Assembly: GCA_017451485.1 (NCBI GenBank)
Contig: JAFTOG010000042.1
Coordinates: forward strand, 38,757 to 102,756
Reading direction: 5' to 3'
DNA from: Clostridia bacterium
GTDB lineage: Bacteria > Bacillota > Clostridia > Oscillospirales > CAG-272
Length of the DNA: 64,000 nt
In this document: in pieces, positions 53,847 through 61,661 of the stretch
How positions within the stretch are numbered: the stretch's first letter is position 1
How the letters are laid out: every line of letters starts with the position of its first letter
The notes under the pieces: model-generated
What the model was told of the DNA's origin: nothing
Databases searched by the model: none
Seen by the model: the letters and a program-made list of their open reading frames with translations, nothing else
Translations under genes and position numbers: made by a program

Positions 53847-54932
53847 TTACCTCTCCTTTTTGCCGTTATCAGCACCCGGTAGCAAATTTGCTGTCTCGGA
53901 CAGCCTTCCTATTTCATCCGATAGCTTATCAATAGTTGCAAGAACCTTGGAATAATCCATACGGCATGGTCCTATGATACCGATTGCACCAATGGTTTTT
54001 CCGTTCAATTTAAGATTCTTATATATTAAGGTTGAGTTATCCATTATCTTAACCATATTTTCAGAGCCTATGAAAATTTTAGTTTCATCATCACTCTGAT
54101 CAATGGTGCTTATTGCCTTAATAATATCGTTTTTATCCTCTATTGTGGATATCATCTGCTGAAGCTTATCAAGATTCTTATATTCGGGATATTGTAGCAG
54201 TCTGTTTACACCCTCGAAGCGTATTTCGGAGCTCAGCTCATTCATTGCCTCGTAAATATTTTTAACAACTATATTGACAATGCCGGGGCAGGATGCCATA
54301 TATTCTTCCATTTTAACAATTAAAGAAATATTTATATCATCAACAGCAACACCCGATAGCTCCCTATTAAGTACCTCTGTAAGCCTGTCGGTATCAGCTC
54401 TTGTGACATCAAATGGCAGCTTTATGCTCCTTGTCTTTACGGAGTCGGAGGATGTCACCATAACCACAAGAATACTCCTTACATCCAGATATACCATCTC
54501 GTATTTTTTGATAGCAACTCCGGAGGGCCTTGCCCTTAAGGACATGGCAGTATAATTGGTCATTGCAGACGCCGCTTTCCTTGCATTTTCAAGTATCTTA
54601 TCTATCTCCGACATCTTGACGGAAAGCATATTATTAAGCTCATTTGCCTCCTTAGTGGTCATATCGTACTGCTGTACAAGGCTGTCAACATAGAATCTGT
54701 AGCCAAGCTCTGACGGTATACGACCTGCTGAGGTATGAGGCTGCTCAAGGAATCCCATTTCCTCAAGCTCTGCCATCTCGTTGCGTATGGTGGCGGAGGA
54801 ATATGCAATATCAGTCTCTTGAGTAAGATATTTGGAGCCTACAGGCTCACCAAGCTTAATATGTGCCTCAACAATAGCCTTAAGTATCATTTTTTTGCGT
54901 TCACTAAGCTCAATATCATATCCAAACTCCAT
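53847..54932 (-). CDS. hrcA: Heat-inducible transcription repressor HrcA
   Basis: 361 residues. The N-terminal winged helix (MILKAIVEAHIKLGEPVGSK, YSSATIRNEMAELEEMGFLE, PHTSAGRIPSELGYRFYVD) is followed by the dimerisation and GAF-like domains. It represses its own operon by binding the CIRCE element, and GroE-type chaperones assist its folding in known cases. AAAGGAGG precedes the ATG. It is first in the order hrcA-grpE-dnaK-dnaJ-prmA. Confidence 0.98.
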   Translation of the reverse strand: MEFGYDIELSERKKMILKAIVEAHIKLGEPVGSKYLTQETDIAYSSATIRNEMAELEEMGFLEQPHTSAGRIPSELGYRFYVDSLVQQYDMTTKEANELNNMLSVKMSEIDKILENARKAASAMTNYTAMSLRARPSGVAIKKYEMVYLDVRSILVVMVTSSDSVKTRSIKLPFDVTRADTDRLTEVLNRELSGVAVDDINISLIVKMEEYMASCPGIVNIVVKNIYEAMNELSSEIRFEGVNRLLQYPEYKNLDKLQQMISTIEDKNDIIKAISTIDQSDDETKIFIGSENMVKIMDNSTLIYKNLKLNGKTIGAIGIIGPCRMDYSKVLATIDKLSDEIGRLSETANLLPGADNGKKER

Positions 54933-54954
54933 TGTTTTTCCTCCTTTTTAAATT

Positions 54955-54981
54955 TTAGCACTCTTTTCGTTTGATTGCTAA
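54955..54981. promoter_or_regulatory. CIRCE operator
   Basis: TTAGCACTC-N9-GATTGCTAA, 23 nt upstream of hrcA. It differs from the consensus inverted repeat (TTAGCACTC-N9-GAGTGCTAA) by a single base in the second arm. It lies between the promoter and the start codon, as in other HrcA-controlled operons. Confidence 0.93.
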
Positions 54982-54992
54982 TCTGCATATAT

Positions 54993-55021
54993 AATATACC
55001 ACTATCATAAGGTTTTGTCAA
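54993..55021 (-). promoter_or_regulatory. Promoter of the hrcA operon
   Basis: Minus-strand TTGACA (55021-55016), 17-nt spacer, TATATT (54998-54993), 12 nt upstream of CIRCE, so bound HrcA would block early transcription. Confidence 0.85.
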
Positions 55022-55154
55022 TACCTTTGATTAAAAATTTTTCGACTTTTTTAGCAAACTCGACTTTTAAGTGCTTACGGTGAAAGCAGAGTGAAATTAC
55101 AGAGAAATTATAGTGTTTTTGCATTTTTTTCTTCATTATTAATTATAATATGAC

Positions 55155-55187
55155 AAAATGGCTCCCATACATAATGGAAGCCATTTT
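55155..55187 (-). terminator. Terminator of the Gfo/Idh/MocA gene
   Basis: Outer stem AAAATGGCT / AGCCATTTT with further partial pairing inside, immediately after the stop codon. Confidence 0.78.
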
Positions 55188-55189
55188 TA

Positions 55190-56239
55190 TTAATATTCAA
55201 ATTTGATTGTCTGTCCCAGTCTTGATGATTCAAATGCATGCTCCATTATCTTAAGCACAAGTGCAACCTGCTCGTGGGTTACAAGCTGATTTTCCTTACC
55301 GTCAATTGCCTTGCATACATTACGATAAAAATCGTGAACATCGGAAAGAGGAATTTCCTTTTCGTAAATATCCATTGTGATGCTGTCACGGGGTGCCATA
55401 GTCTTTGTAAGTCCTGCAGCTGTCTGTACGGGCAACACATCATTTTCATGCCAGTATTTACACTTAGCAACCTTAGTCTTTTCTCTCCAATCCTGAATAA
55501 GTGCTGTACCGTGCTCACTCTTCATATAGAATCTTGGCAGGGGTAAGAAATTATATGTACCAACCTCAACAAAGGCAACTGCTCCACTCTCAAAGGTAAT
55601 AGTAAGATAGAAGCCGTCATCAACCTCCTTGTTGGTAATATGTGTTTCCACACAGTTGATTGTGGATATTTTTTCATCCTTGAACACAAGCATAAGCTGA
55701 TCTATAAGGTGAACACCCCAGTCAAGTATCATTCCACCACCGTGCTCCTTCATTCCACGCCAGTCGGAGGGAATACCACGGGAGCCGTGTATTCTGGATT
55801 CTATTCTCAAGGGCTTACCAATTTCTCCACTGTCACATATTGATTGGATGGCAAGATAATCTACATCCCATCTTCTGTTCTGGTGAACTGTAAACAGCTT
55901 ACCTGTCTCCTTAGCTGTGGAAACCATTATTTCAAGCTCTCCTGATGAAAGAGCAACCGGCTTTTCACATATTACATTTTTACCACCCTTAAGCAAACGG
56001 CAAACTGTATCAAGGTGAACATCGTTTGGGATAGCTACTGTAACAAGCTCAACTTCCTTATCGCTAATAAGCTCATCCAAGGAGGAATATGCCCTGATAC
56101 CTCTCTCCCTTGCCAACTTGGATTTCTTATCATCTATATCATAAATGCCCGAAAGCTCAAGTACATCACTTTTAAGCGAATGATTAACATGCCAGGAGCC
56201 CATTCCTCCATAGCCGACTACAGCAAATTTCTTTTTCAT
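55190..56239 (-). CDS. Gfo/Idh/MocA family sugar oxidoreductase
   Basis: 349 residues from the ATG at 56239 (MKKKFAVVGYGGMGSWH), which has AAAGG 8 nt upstream; an earlier in-frame start lacks a site. The N-terminal Rossmann fold VVGYGGMGSWHV, VAIPNDVHLDTV and the family's EKPVALSS (KNVICEKPVA) are present. The substrate domain has the conserved GGGMILDWGVHLIDQLM. It oxidises or reduces a sugar, inositol or amino-sugar with NAD(P). The neighbouring sugar-type ABC ATPase fits carbohydrate metabolism. The substrate is unknown. Confidence 0.92.
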   Translation of the reverse strand: MKKKFAVVGYGGMGSWHVNHSLKSDVLELSGIYDIDDKKSKLARERGIRAYSSLDELISDKEVELVTVAIPNDVHLDTVCRLLKGGKNVICEKPVALSSGELEIMVSTAKETGKLFTVHQNRRWDVDYLAIQSICDSGEIGKPLRIESRIHGSRGIPSDWRGMKEHGGGMILDWGVHLIDQLMLVFKDEKISTINCVETHITNKEVDDGFYLTITFESGAVAFVEVGTYNFLPLPRFYMKSEHGTALIQDWREKTKVAKCKYWHENDVLPVQTAAGLTKTMAPRDSITMDIYEKEIPLSDVHDFYRNVCKAIDGKENQLVTHEQVALVLKIMEHAFESSRLGQTIKFEY

Positions 56240-56327
56240 TAGTATTACCTTTCTATATAACATAGTAATATACAGTCAAGATAATATTACATCATTTATC
56301 TTAAAAAGTCAATACATAAAACAAAAA

Positions 56328-56347
56328 ACCCCTCGAAAACGAGGGGT
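56328..56347 (-). terminator. Terminator of the sugar ABC ATPase gene
   Basis: ACCCCTCG / CGAGGGGT with an AAAA loop. The minus-strand RNA continues with TTTTTTG (complement of the A-run at 56323-56328). Confidence 0.88.
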
Positions 56348-56361
56348 CAGTTTTGTATTTA

Positions 56362-57519
56362 TTAGTGGATAATGTATTTCTGTGTATCCTTGTCGAAGAG
56401 GTGGATTCTGGAGGAATCGATAGCGATCTGAATTCTGTCTCCTGCTCTTGCCTGAGAACGGGAGGATACTCTTGCGATAATGTCATTCTTAACATTCTCA
56501 CCCTTGCTTGCCTCAACATTGAATGCCTCAGCACCGTCAACAGCAAGGTAAAGGTAAATTTCAGCACCCATAAGCTCAGTTACATCAACATTAGCCTCAA
56601 TAACATTGTCACTCATGCTGGAGAGATAGATGGGCTAGTCATGAATAAGCTCAGGACGGATACCTGCGATAACCTCTTTACCAAAGTAGGGCTCAAGTGC
56701 GGGGTCATTAGCCTTCTCTACTGGAAGCTTGATTGTATTTGCACCGAATGTTATGTATGCACCGTCTTCCTTCTTATCAAGTGTGGAAATAAGGAAGTTC
56801 ATCTGAGGTGTTCCGATAAATCCTGCAACGAAGATATTAACAGGCTTATCATAAAGATTTTGAGGAGTATCAACCTGCTGGATAAGACCGTCCTTCATAA
56901 CTACGATTCTTGTAGCCATGGTCATAGCCTCAACCTGGTCGTGAGTTACGTATATAAATGTTGTACCGATTGTCTGGTGAATCTTTGTAATCTCAGTTCT
57001 CATCGCTGCACGAAGCTTAGCGTCGAGGTTGGAGAGAGGCTCGTCAAGCAAGAATACCTTGGGCTCTCTTACGATAGCACGACCGAGAGCAACACGCTGC
57101 TTCTGACCACCGGACATAGCCTTAGGCTTTCTGTCAAGAAGTGCCTCAATACCGAGTATCTTAGCAGCTGCCTCAACACGGCGTTTGATTGTTTCCTTAG
57201 GTACCTTTCTAAGCTTAAGACCGAATGCCATGTTCTCATATACTGTCATATGAGGATAAAGTGCGTAGTTCTGGAATACCATCGCAATATCTCTGTCCTT
57301 AGGCGCAACATCGTTAACGAGTGTGCCGTCGATACGAAGCTCACCCTCTGTAATTTCCTCAAGACCTGCGATCATACGAAGTGTTGTAGACTTACCACAT
57401 CCGGAGGGGCCAACGAAGATAACGAATTCCTTGTCTTCAATCTCAAGGTTGAAGTCGGAAACGGCTGTAACGCCACCGGGATACTTCTTGTAGATATGCT
57501 TTAATGATAAACTTGCCAT
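56362..57519 (-). pseudogene. MsmK/UgpC-type sugar ABC transporter ATPase interrupted by an in-frame amber codon
   Basis: The first 294 codons encode a normal multi-sugar importer ATPase: Walker [11 protein letters not shown] (37-46), signature SGGQ (136-139), Walker [13 protein letters not shown] and a switch histidine in [14 protein letters not shown] at 56637-56635 then stops translation after GIRPELIHD. The same frame continues with PIYLSSMSDNVIEANVDVTE and the rest of the MalK-like regulatory (OB/TOBE) domain, up to residue 385 and a normal stop plus terminator. The position is where homologues usually carry Glu or Lys (IHDEP-like), so one base change (GAG or AAG to TAG) explains it. The truncated form keeps the whole nucleotide-binding domain. 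No restart ribosome binding site is seen before the ATG at 56616. No permease or binding-protein genes adjoin, so it is an orphan shared ATPase. Confidence 0.85.
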
Positions 57520-57571
57520 ACTGAAAAATTCTCCTTGTATTATATATACTTTTTATTTACTAAATGAAGTG

Positions 57572-57615
57572 AAAATGTGACTACGACGACTTTAACGTCA
57601 CAATTAGCACATTTT
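57572..57615. promoter_or_regulatory. Nested inverted repeats at the ATPase transcription start
   Basis: AAAATGTG (57572) pairs with CACATTTT (57608), and inside it TGTGAC (57576) pairs with GTCACA (57597). The set covers the likely start point and early leader of the sugar ABC ATPase gene, the expected place for a repressor operator. Confidence 0.45.
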
Positions 57616-57624
57616 AGTACTTAT

Positions 57625-57653
57625 ATTATAACAGAAAGTGCTCAAAAATTAAA
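57625..57653 (-). promoter_or_regulatory. Promoter of the sugar ABC ATPase gene
   Basis: Minus-strand TATAAT (57630-57625) with an extended TG element (57633-57632). The -35 box at 17-nt spacing (TTTAAT) is weak, suggesting dependence on the extended -10 or on an activator. Confidence 0.6.
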
Positions 57654-57683
57654 GTGTTTTTTTACACAAAATTTTTATTTATT

Positions 57684-57704
57684 TTTTGTGCACAGTGCAC
57701 AAAA
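57684..57704. promoter_or_regulatory. Perfect 21-bp palindrome upstream of the sugar ABC ATPase promoter
   Basis: TTTTGTGCAC-A-GTGCACAAAA has perfect 10-bp arms around one central base. It lies about 31 nt upstream of the weak -35 region and 35 nt past the tex stop. No U-tract follows on the minus strand, so an operator is more likely than a terminator. Confidence 0.55.
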
Positions 57705-57738
57705 TAATGGCTTGTTTTTTGTTAATTTTAGGCTATGG

Positions 57739-59901
57739 TCAAATTTTCATTGTAAGGCCTATTCTCTTCTTATTAAGGTCAACACTCTTGATTTTTACAT
57801 TAACAATATCGCCAACGCTAAGCACCTCTGAGGGATGCTTAATATACTTATCCGATATCTCGGAAATGTGTACAAGACCATCCTGGTGAACGCCAATATC
57901 CACAAATGCACCGAAGTCGATAACATTACGAACTGTACCTGTCATGAGCATTCCTTCCTTAAGGTCCTCCATACCGAGAACATCATCACGAAGGATTACC
58001 TGAGGCAGGGAGTCACGGACATCTCGTCCGGGCTTTTCAAGCTCGCCTACAATATCAAGAAGTGTGGGCTCTCCTATTTCAAGCTCTGCAGCAAGCTTCT
58101 TTGTGCCGTATTTTGTACATTTCTTACGAAGCTCGGAAAGTGCACCGGATGCCACATCCTCCTTTGTGTACTCAAATTTTTCAAGGAGCTTTTTGGTGGC
58201 CTCATACGCCTCGGGATGCACTCCTGTGTTATCAAGAATTTCCTTGGAATCGGGAACTCTTAAGAAGCCTGCACACTGCTGATATGCCTTTCCACCGATT
58301 TTAGGAACCTTAAGAAGCTGCTCACGCTTGGTAAATTCTCCGTTTTCCTCACGGTATTTAACAATATTCTTAGCTGATGTAAGGTTGATACCGGAAATGT
58401 AGGAAAGGAGAGAGTATGATGCTGTATTTATATCAACTCCTATACTGTTTACACAGTCCTCAACTACTCCACCGAGAGCCTCGTCAAGTCTTGCCTGCTT
58501 CATATCGTGCTGATACTGTCCTACACCAATGGATTTAGGGTCTATCTTAACAAGCTCTGCCAAGGGATCCTGGAGTCTTCTTGCAATGGAAACTGCGGAA
58601 CGCTGTGTAACATCAAAATCAGGGAACTCCTCAGCTCCAAGCTTAGATGCCGAATATACGGATGCTCCTGCCTCGCTTACCATAGTATATTTCTTGTCAG
58701 TATCCAGCTTTTTAAGAACATTTGCAATGAAAATTTCGCTTTCCTTGGAGGCTGTTCCGTTACCGATAGCTACTACATCTACACCGTACTTTTTAATGAG
58801 AGACATAACTATTTTCTCAGAGCCCTCAATATCCTCTCTGGGCTTTGTGGGGTAGATTACAGCAGTAGTAATTACCTTACCTGTTTTATCAACTACAGCA
58901 AGCTTACAGCCTGTTCTGTAGCCCGGGTCATAGCCGAGAACGGTCTTTCCCTTTAAGGGTGCTGTCATAAGGAGATGCTTCAGGTTGTCGGAGAAGAGCT
59001 TGATGGCACCCTCGCTGGCATCGTCAAAAAGTGCTGTTCTTATTTCCCTTTCAACAGAGGGAGCAATAAGACGGTCATAGCTGTCCACTATGGTAGCTGC
59101 AATATAGTCCCTTGCAGGGCTCTTTGTGTTAGTTATAATCTGGGAGAAAAGATAATTCAAAATTATCTCGCTGTCTATCTGAACATCAACCTTTAAGAAT
59201 TCCTCCTTTTCACCTCTGTTAATGGCAAGAACTCTATGGCCCGGAATCTTTTTAATGCTTTCATTATAATCATAATAAGAGCTGTATACAGAATCCTCTT
59301 CCTTTGCCTTTTTGGAAACGATAAGACCGTGGTCGTGAGTAAGAGCACGGATAGCCTTTCTGTATTCTGCATTATCGGAAATGTCCTCAGCAATAATATC
59401 CTTCGCACCTGCAATGGCGTCCTCTGCTGTCTTAACTGTTTTATCCTTACTTTCGTCTATATGAATATATTCAGACGCAATTTCCTCAAGGCTCTTTTCA
59501 TAGGAGATCCTCTGCTCCATAATAAGAGCTGCAAGAGGCTCGAGTCCCTTTTCACGGGCTACGGATGCTCTTGTCTTTCTCTTGGGCTTGAAGGGACGGT
59601 AAATGTCCTCAACCTCTGTAAGAATCTTCGCATTCTGAAGAGCCTCCTCAATCTCGGGAGTAAGCTTGCCTTGAGCATCAATAAGTGACCTTACCTCCTC
59701 CTTTCTTGTTTCAAGAGAACGAAGATATTTAAGTCTTTCGTCAAGGTCACGGAGCACAGTATCGTCAAGAGAGCCTGTAACCTCTTTTCTGTATCGTGCG
59801 ATAAAGGGAATTGTATTGCCGTCGTCAATAAGAGCAACTGTAGCCTCAACACGGCTGACACCTAAATTAAATTCTTTTGCAAGTTCGTTGATAATGTTCA
59901 T
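57739..59901 (-). CDS. tex: Tex-like RNA-binding protein
   Basis: 720 residues. The domain order matches Tex: N-terminal helical region (TVALIDDGNTIPFIARYRKE), a YqgF/RuvC-like domain (LGYDPGYRTGCKLAVVDKTG), helix-hairpin-helix repeats (VNSIGVDINTASYSLLSYIS, LLKVPKIGGKAYQQCAGFLR) and a C-terminal S1 domain (GTVRNVIDFGAFVDIGVHQD). Tex binds nucleic acid, is linked to transcription and toxin gene expression, and is nearly universal in bacteria. AAAGGA precedes the ATG. Confidence 0.97.
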   Translation of the reverse strand: MNIINELAKEFNLGVSRVEATVALIDDGNTIPFIARYRKEVTGSLDDTVLRDLDERLKYLRSLETRKEEVRSLIDAQGKLTPEIEEALQNAKILTEVEDIYRPFKPKRKTRASVAREKGLEPLAALIMEQRISYEKSLEEIASEYIHIDESKDKTVKTAEDAIAGAKDIIAEDISDNAEYRKAIRALTHDHGLIVSKKAKEEDSVYSSYYDYNESIKKIPGHRVLAINRGEKEEFLKVDVQIDSEIILNYLFSQIITNTKSPARDYIAATIVDSYDRLIAPSVEREIRTALFDDASEGAIKLFSDNLKHLLMTAPLKGKTVLGYDPGYRTGCKLAVVDKTGKVITTAVIYPTKPREDIEGSEKIVMSLIKKYGVDVVAIGNGTASKESEIFIANVLKKLDTDKKYTMVSEAGASVYSASKLGAEEFPDFDVTQRSAVSIARRLQDPLAELVKIDPKSIGVGQYQHDMKQARLDEALGGVVEDCVNSIGVDINTASYSLLSYISGINLTSAKNIVKYREENGEFTKREQLLKVPKIGGKAYQQCAGFLRVPDSKEILDNTGVHPEAYEATKKLLEKFEYTKEDVASGALSELRKKCTKYGTKKLAAELEIGEPTLLDIVGELEKPGRDVRDSLPQVILRDDVLGMEDLKEGMLMTGTVRNVIDFGAFVDIGVHQDGLVHISEISDKYIKHPSEVLSVGDIVNVKIKSVDLNKKRIGLTMKI

Positions 59902-60033
59902 TTTGTTGTATCCTTTTTATAAATTTTGTTGCATAAATTTTGTTGTATGTGGGGTTATTATTCGTATTTGCGTTACTTTGAAATTTCTACATAGCAACGG
60001 TTTACCCTCGTACTCCGAGATTGCATATAAAAG

Positions 60034-60310
60034 CAACGCAGTATTTCGATGCTTTCGTGCCTTAGCTTGCCAAAAAATGAGCAAGAAGCAAGAAAGACAA
60101 GGCGTACCACAGAGGGTGGCTGACGGCTATCTTGTCGATAGTCGAAGTCAGCATCGAGGAACAACGCAGTATTTCGATGCTTTCGTGCCTTAGCTTGCCA
60201 AAAATAAGTAAGAAGCAAGAAAGACAAGGCGTACCACAGAGGGTGGCTGACGGCTATCTTGTCGATAGTCGAAGTCAGCATCGAGGAACAACGCAGTATT
60301 TCGATGCTTA
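60034..60310 (-). repeat. Array 1 of structured 127-128 bp repeats, downstream of the first PHP gene
   Basis: Two full units (starting at CAACGCAG 60034 and 60162) and a partial third (60289) lie directly after the PHP gene stop at 60315. Each unit has a roughly 88-nt conserved core (AAGCAAGAAGCAAG...GGCGTACCACAGAGGGTGG...GAAGTCAGCATCGAGGAACA, given in parts) and a roughly 40-nt segment particular to this array. The core holds nested inverted repeats: GCTGAC/GTCAGC enclosing CTATC/GATAG, and CCAC/GTGG. Read on the minus strand it also has GCGTTG-TTCCT-CGATGC. No coding function. The remaining bases 59902-60033 after tex show nothing recognisable. Confidence 0.85.
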
Positions 60311-60314
60311 TTGC

Positions 60315-61355
60315 TTATTTTTCCATATAGTCCTTTACAAAATATGTGTGTGTATGTGCATTGTTTCCACGGTCATCACGGATTGTAACACGGAAGTATA
60401 CATCACTTTCTCTTAGGGGAAACTCTGCGTGGGTTATATCCTTGCCGAGAATGTTACGGTCTGCTCTGCCATAGGCATTGATAATTACACTTGTACAGGG
60501 TGAGCAGTCGATTTTAATAATGTTATCCTCTACATAAAGAGATTTGAACTCCGGGGGATTGTCAACACCCGATGCACAGTAGAATTCACCATTTTCAAGT
60601 GCATCCATAACCTGTCCGTATTCAAGCTCCTTAGCTCCGATAATTGTAGAGCCACCGAAGCAATATCTGTCGGTCTTTCCGGGGTTATGGTTGTCGTCAC
60701 CCATAGTGCATTTAAGATTGTACATACCGTGTCTTATCATATCGTCATAAATGTAAGGACAGTATTCACTTCCTGTTTCAAGCTCTGTGCCGTAATTGAG
60801 AATTTCAAGACCCAAAAGAACCTTAAGGTTGATATAGTCCTCTCTTTCGTTAAGGGACCAATAGGGATGGTTAAGCTGTACAAGGAAGCCTGCCTCGTTA
60901 CATCTTCTGATAATTTCGTTAGCACCATCTACGGAATATTCTCTTACATATCCGTCGCATTTACAAACATCCTTGTATCTATCCTTAAGTATCCAATGCT
61001 GCTCCTTGCTTGTAGCAGGCTGGAAGGTGTTGTGAGGGTCCTTTGCAAAGATGTTCAAGTGGTAGCATTTTACTCTTGGCCATCTGCCTGTGTCCGCATC
61101 AAATATCTGTGGGAAGGAGGGCTCCGCTTCATTTACAGAATACTCACAGCTTGTAATAGCCAAGAAGCTTTCATCATTCAGGTCTGAGTGGTCAAGAAGA
61201 ATCTCATGGTCGGAATATGCAATAATGGAATATCCGTGGCTCTTGTAAAGCTCCTTAACCTCCTCGGGTGTCATCTGTCCGTCTGAATGGACTGTGTGAC
61301 AGTGCATATTAGCTCTGTACCAATTTACATTTTCGGGCAAAAGAAATTTTTTCAT
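60315..61355 (-). CDS. PHP-domain metal-dependent hydrolase, paralogue 1
   Basis: 346 residues. The PHP metal-binding pattern is present: NMHCHTVHSDG near residues 16-26, IIAYSDHEIL, a Glu in ITSCEYSVNE, VQLNHPYWSL and MGDDNHN. PHP proteins hydrolyse phosphoesters (for example histidinol phosphate or nucleotides), and the C-terminal about 90 residues form a beta-rich domain as in the CehA/McbA-like group. AAGGAG precedes the ATG. It is a close paralogue of the gene just upstream (61662-62705), with the same length and largely the same residues. Its 3' end abuts the repeat array. Substrate unknown. Confidence 0.88.
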   Translation of the reverse strand: MKKFLLPENVNWYRANMHCHTVHSDGQMTPEEVKELYKSHGYSIIAYSDHEILLDHSDLNDESFLAITSCEYSVNEAEPSFPQIFDADTGRWPRVKCYHLNIFAKDPHNTFQPATSKEQHWILKDRYKDVCKCDGYVREYSVDGANEIIRRCNEAGFLVQLNHPYWSLNEREDYINLKVLLGLEILNYGTELETGSEYCPYIYDDMIRHGMYNLKCTMGDDNHNPGKTDRYCFGGSTIIGAKELEYGQVMDALENGEFYCASGVDNPPEFKSLYVEDNIIKIDCSPCTSVIINAYGRADRNILGKDITHAEFPLRESDVYFRVTIRDDRGNNAHTHTYFVKDYMEK

Positions 61356-61390
61356 TGTTTATTCTCCTTTTATTTAAGGTGGTATAAGGC

Positions 61391-61657
61391 GTATTACACC
61401 ACTTACAAGCCGTATTTTACTAAACTAAGCAAGAAGCAAGTAAGATAAGGCATACCACAGAGGGTGGCTGATGGCTATCTTGACGATAGTCGAAGTCAGC
61501 ATTGAGGAACAATGCAGTATTACGCCGCTTACAAGTCTTATCTTACTGAAATAAGCAAGAAGCAAGTAAGACAAGGCGTACCACAGAGGGTGGCTGATGG
61601 CTATCTTGACGATAGTCGAAGTCAGCATCGAGGAACAACGCAGTATTACGCCGCTTA
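61391..61657 (-). repeat. Array 2 of structured 126 bp repeats, downstream of the second PHP gene
   Basis: Units begin at GTATTAC 61391, 61517 and 61643 with an exact 126-nt period: two full and one partial, directly after the PHP gene stop at 61662. The core is the same as in array 1, but the roughly 40-nt linking segment (ACGCCGCTTACAAGTCTTAT and onward) is different and shared by both copies here. In the first unit a hairpin reads GCATTG-AGGAA-CAATGC (61499-61515); in the second it reads GCATCG-AGGAA-CAACGC (61625-61641). Confidence 0.85.
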
Positions 61658-61661
61658 TTGT

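Noticed and set aside
56635..56637. TAG reassigned to an amino acid in this genome
   Set aside because: The prmA gene uses TAG as its stop immediately before a terminator, and no other gene here contains an in-frame TAG.
59973..61628. Small minus-strand proteins within the repeat arrays (MLTSTI...SHPLWYAL-like)
   Set aside because: They are translations of the repeat itself, reappear with each copy and carry no domain. Structure in the nucleic acid explains the conservation better.
60034..61657. CRISPR array
   Set aside because: The repeats are 126-128 bp with nearly identical whole units and only two copies per array. There are no 20-40 bp repeats with unique spacers and no cas genes.
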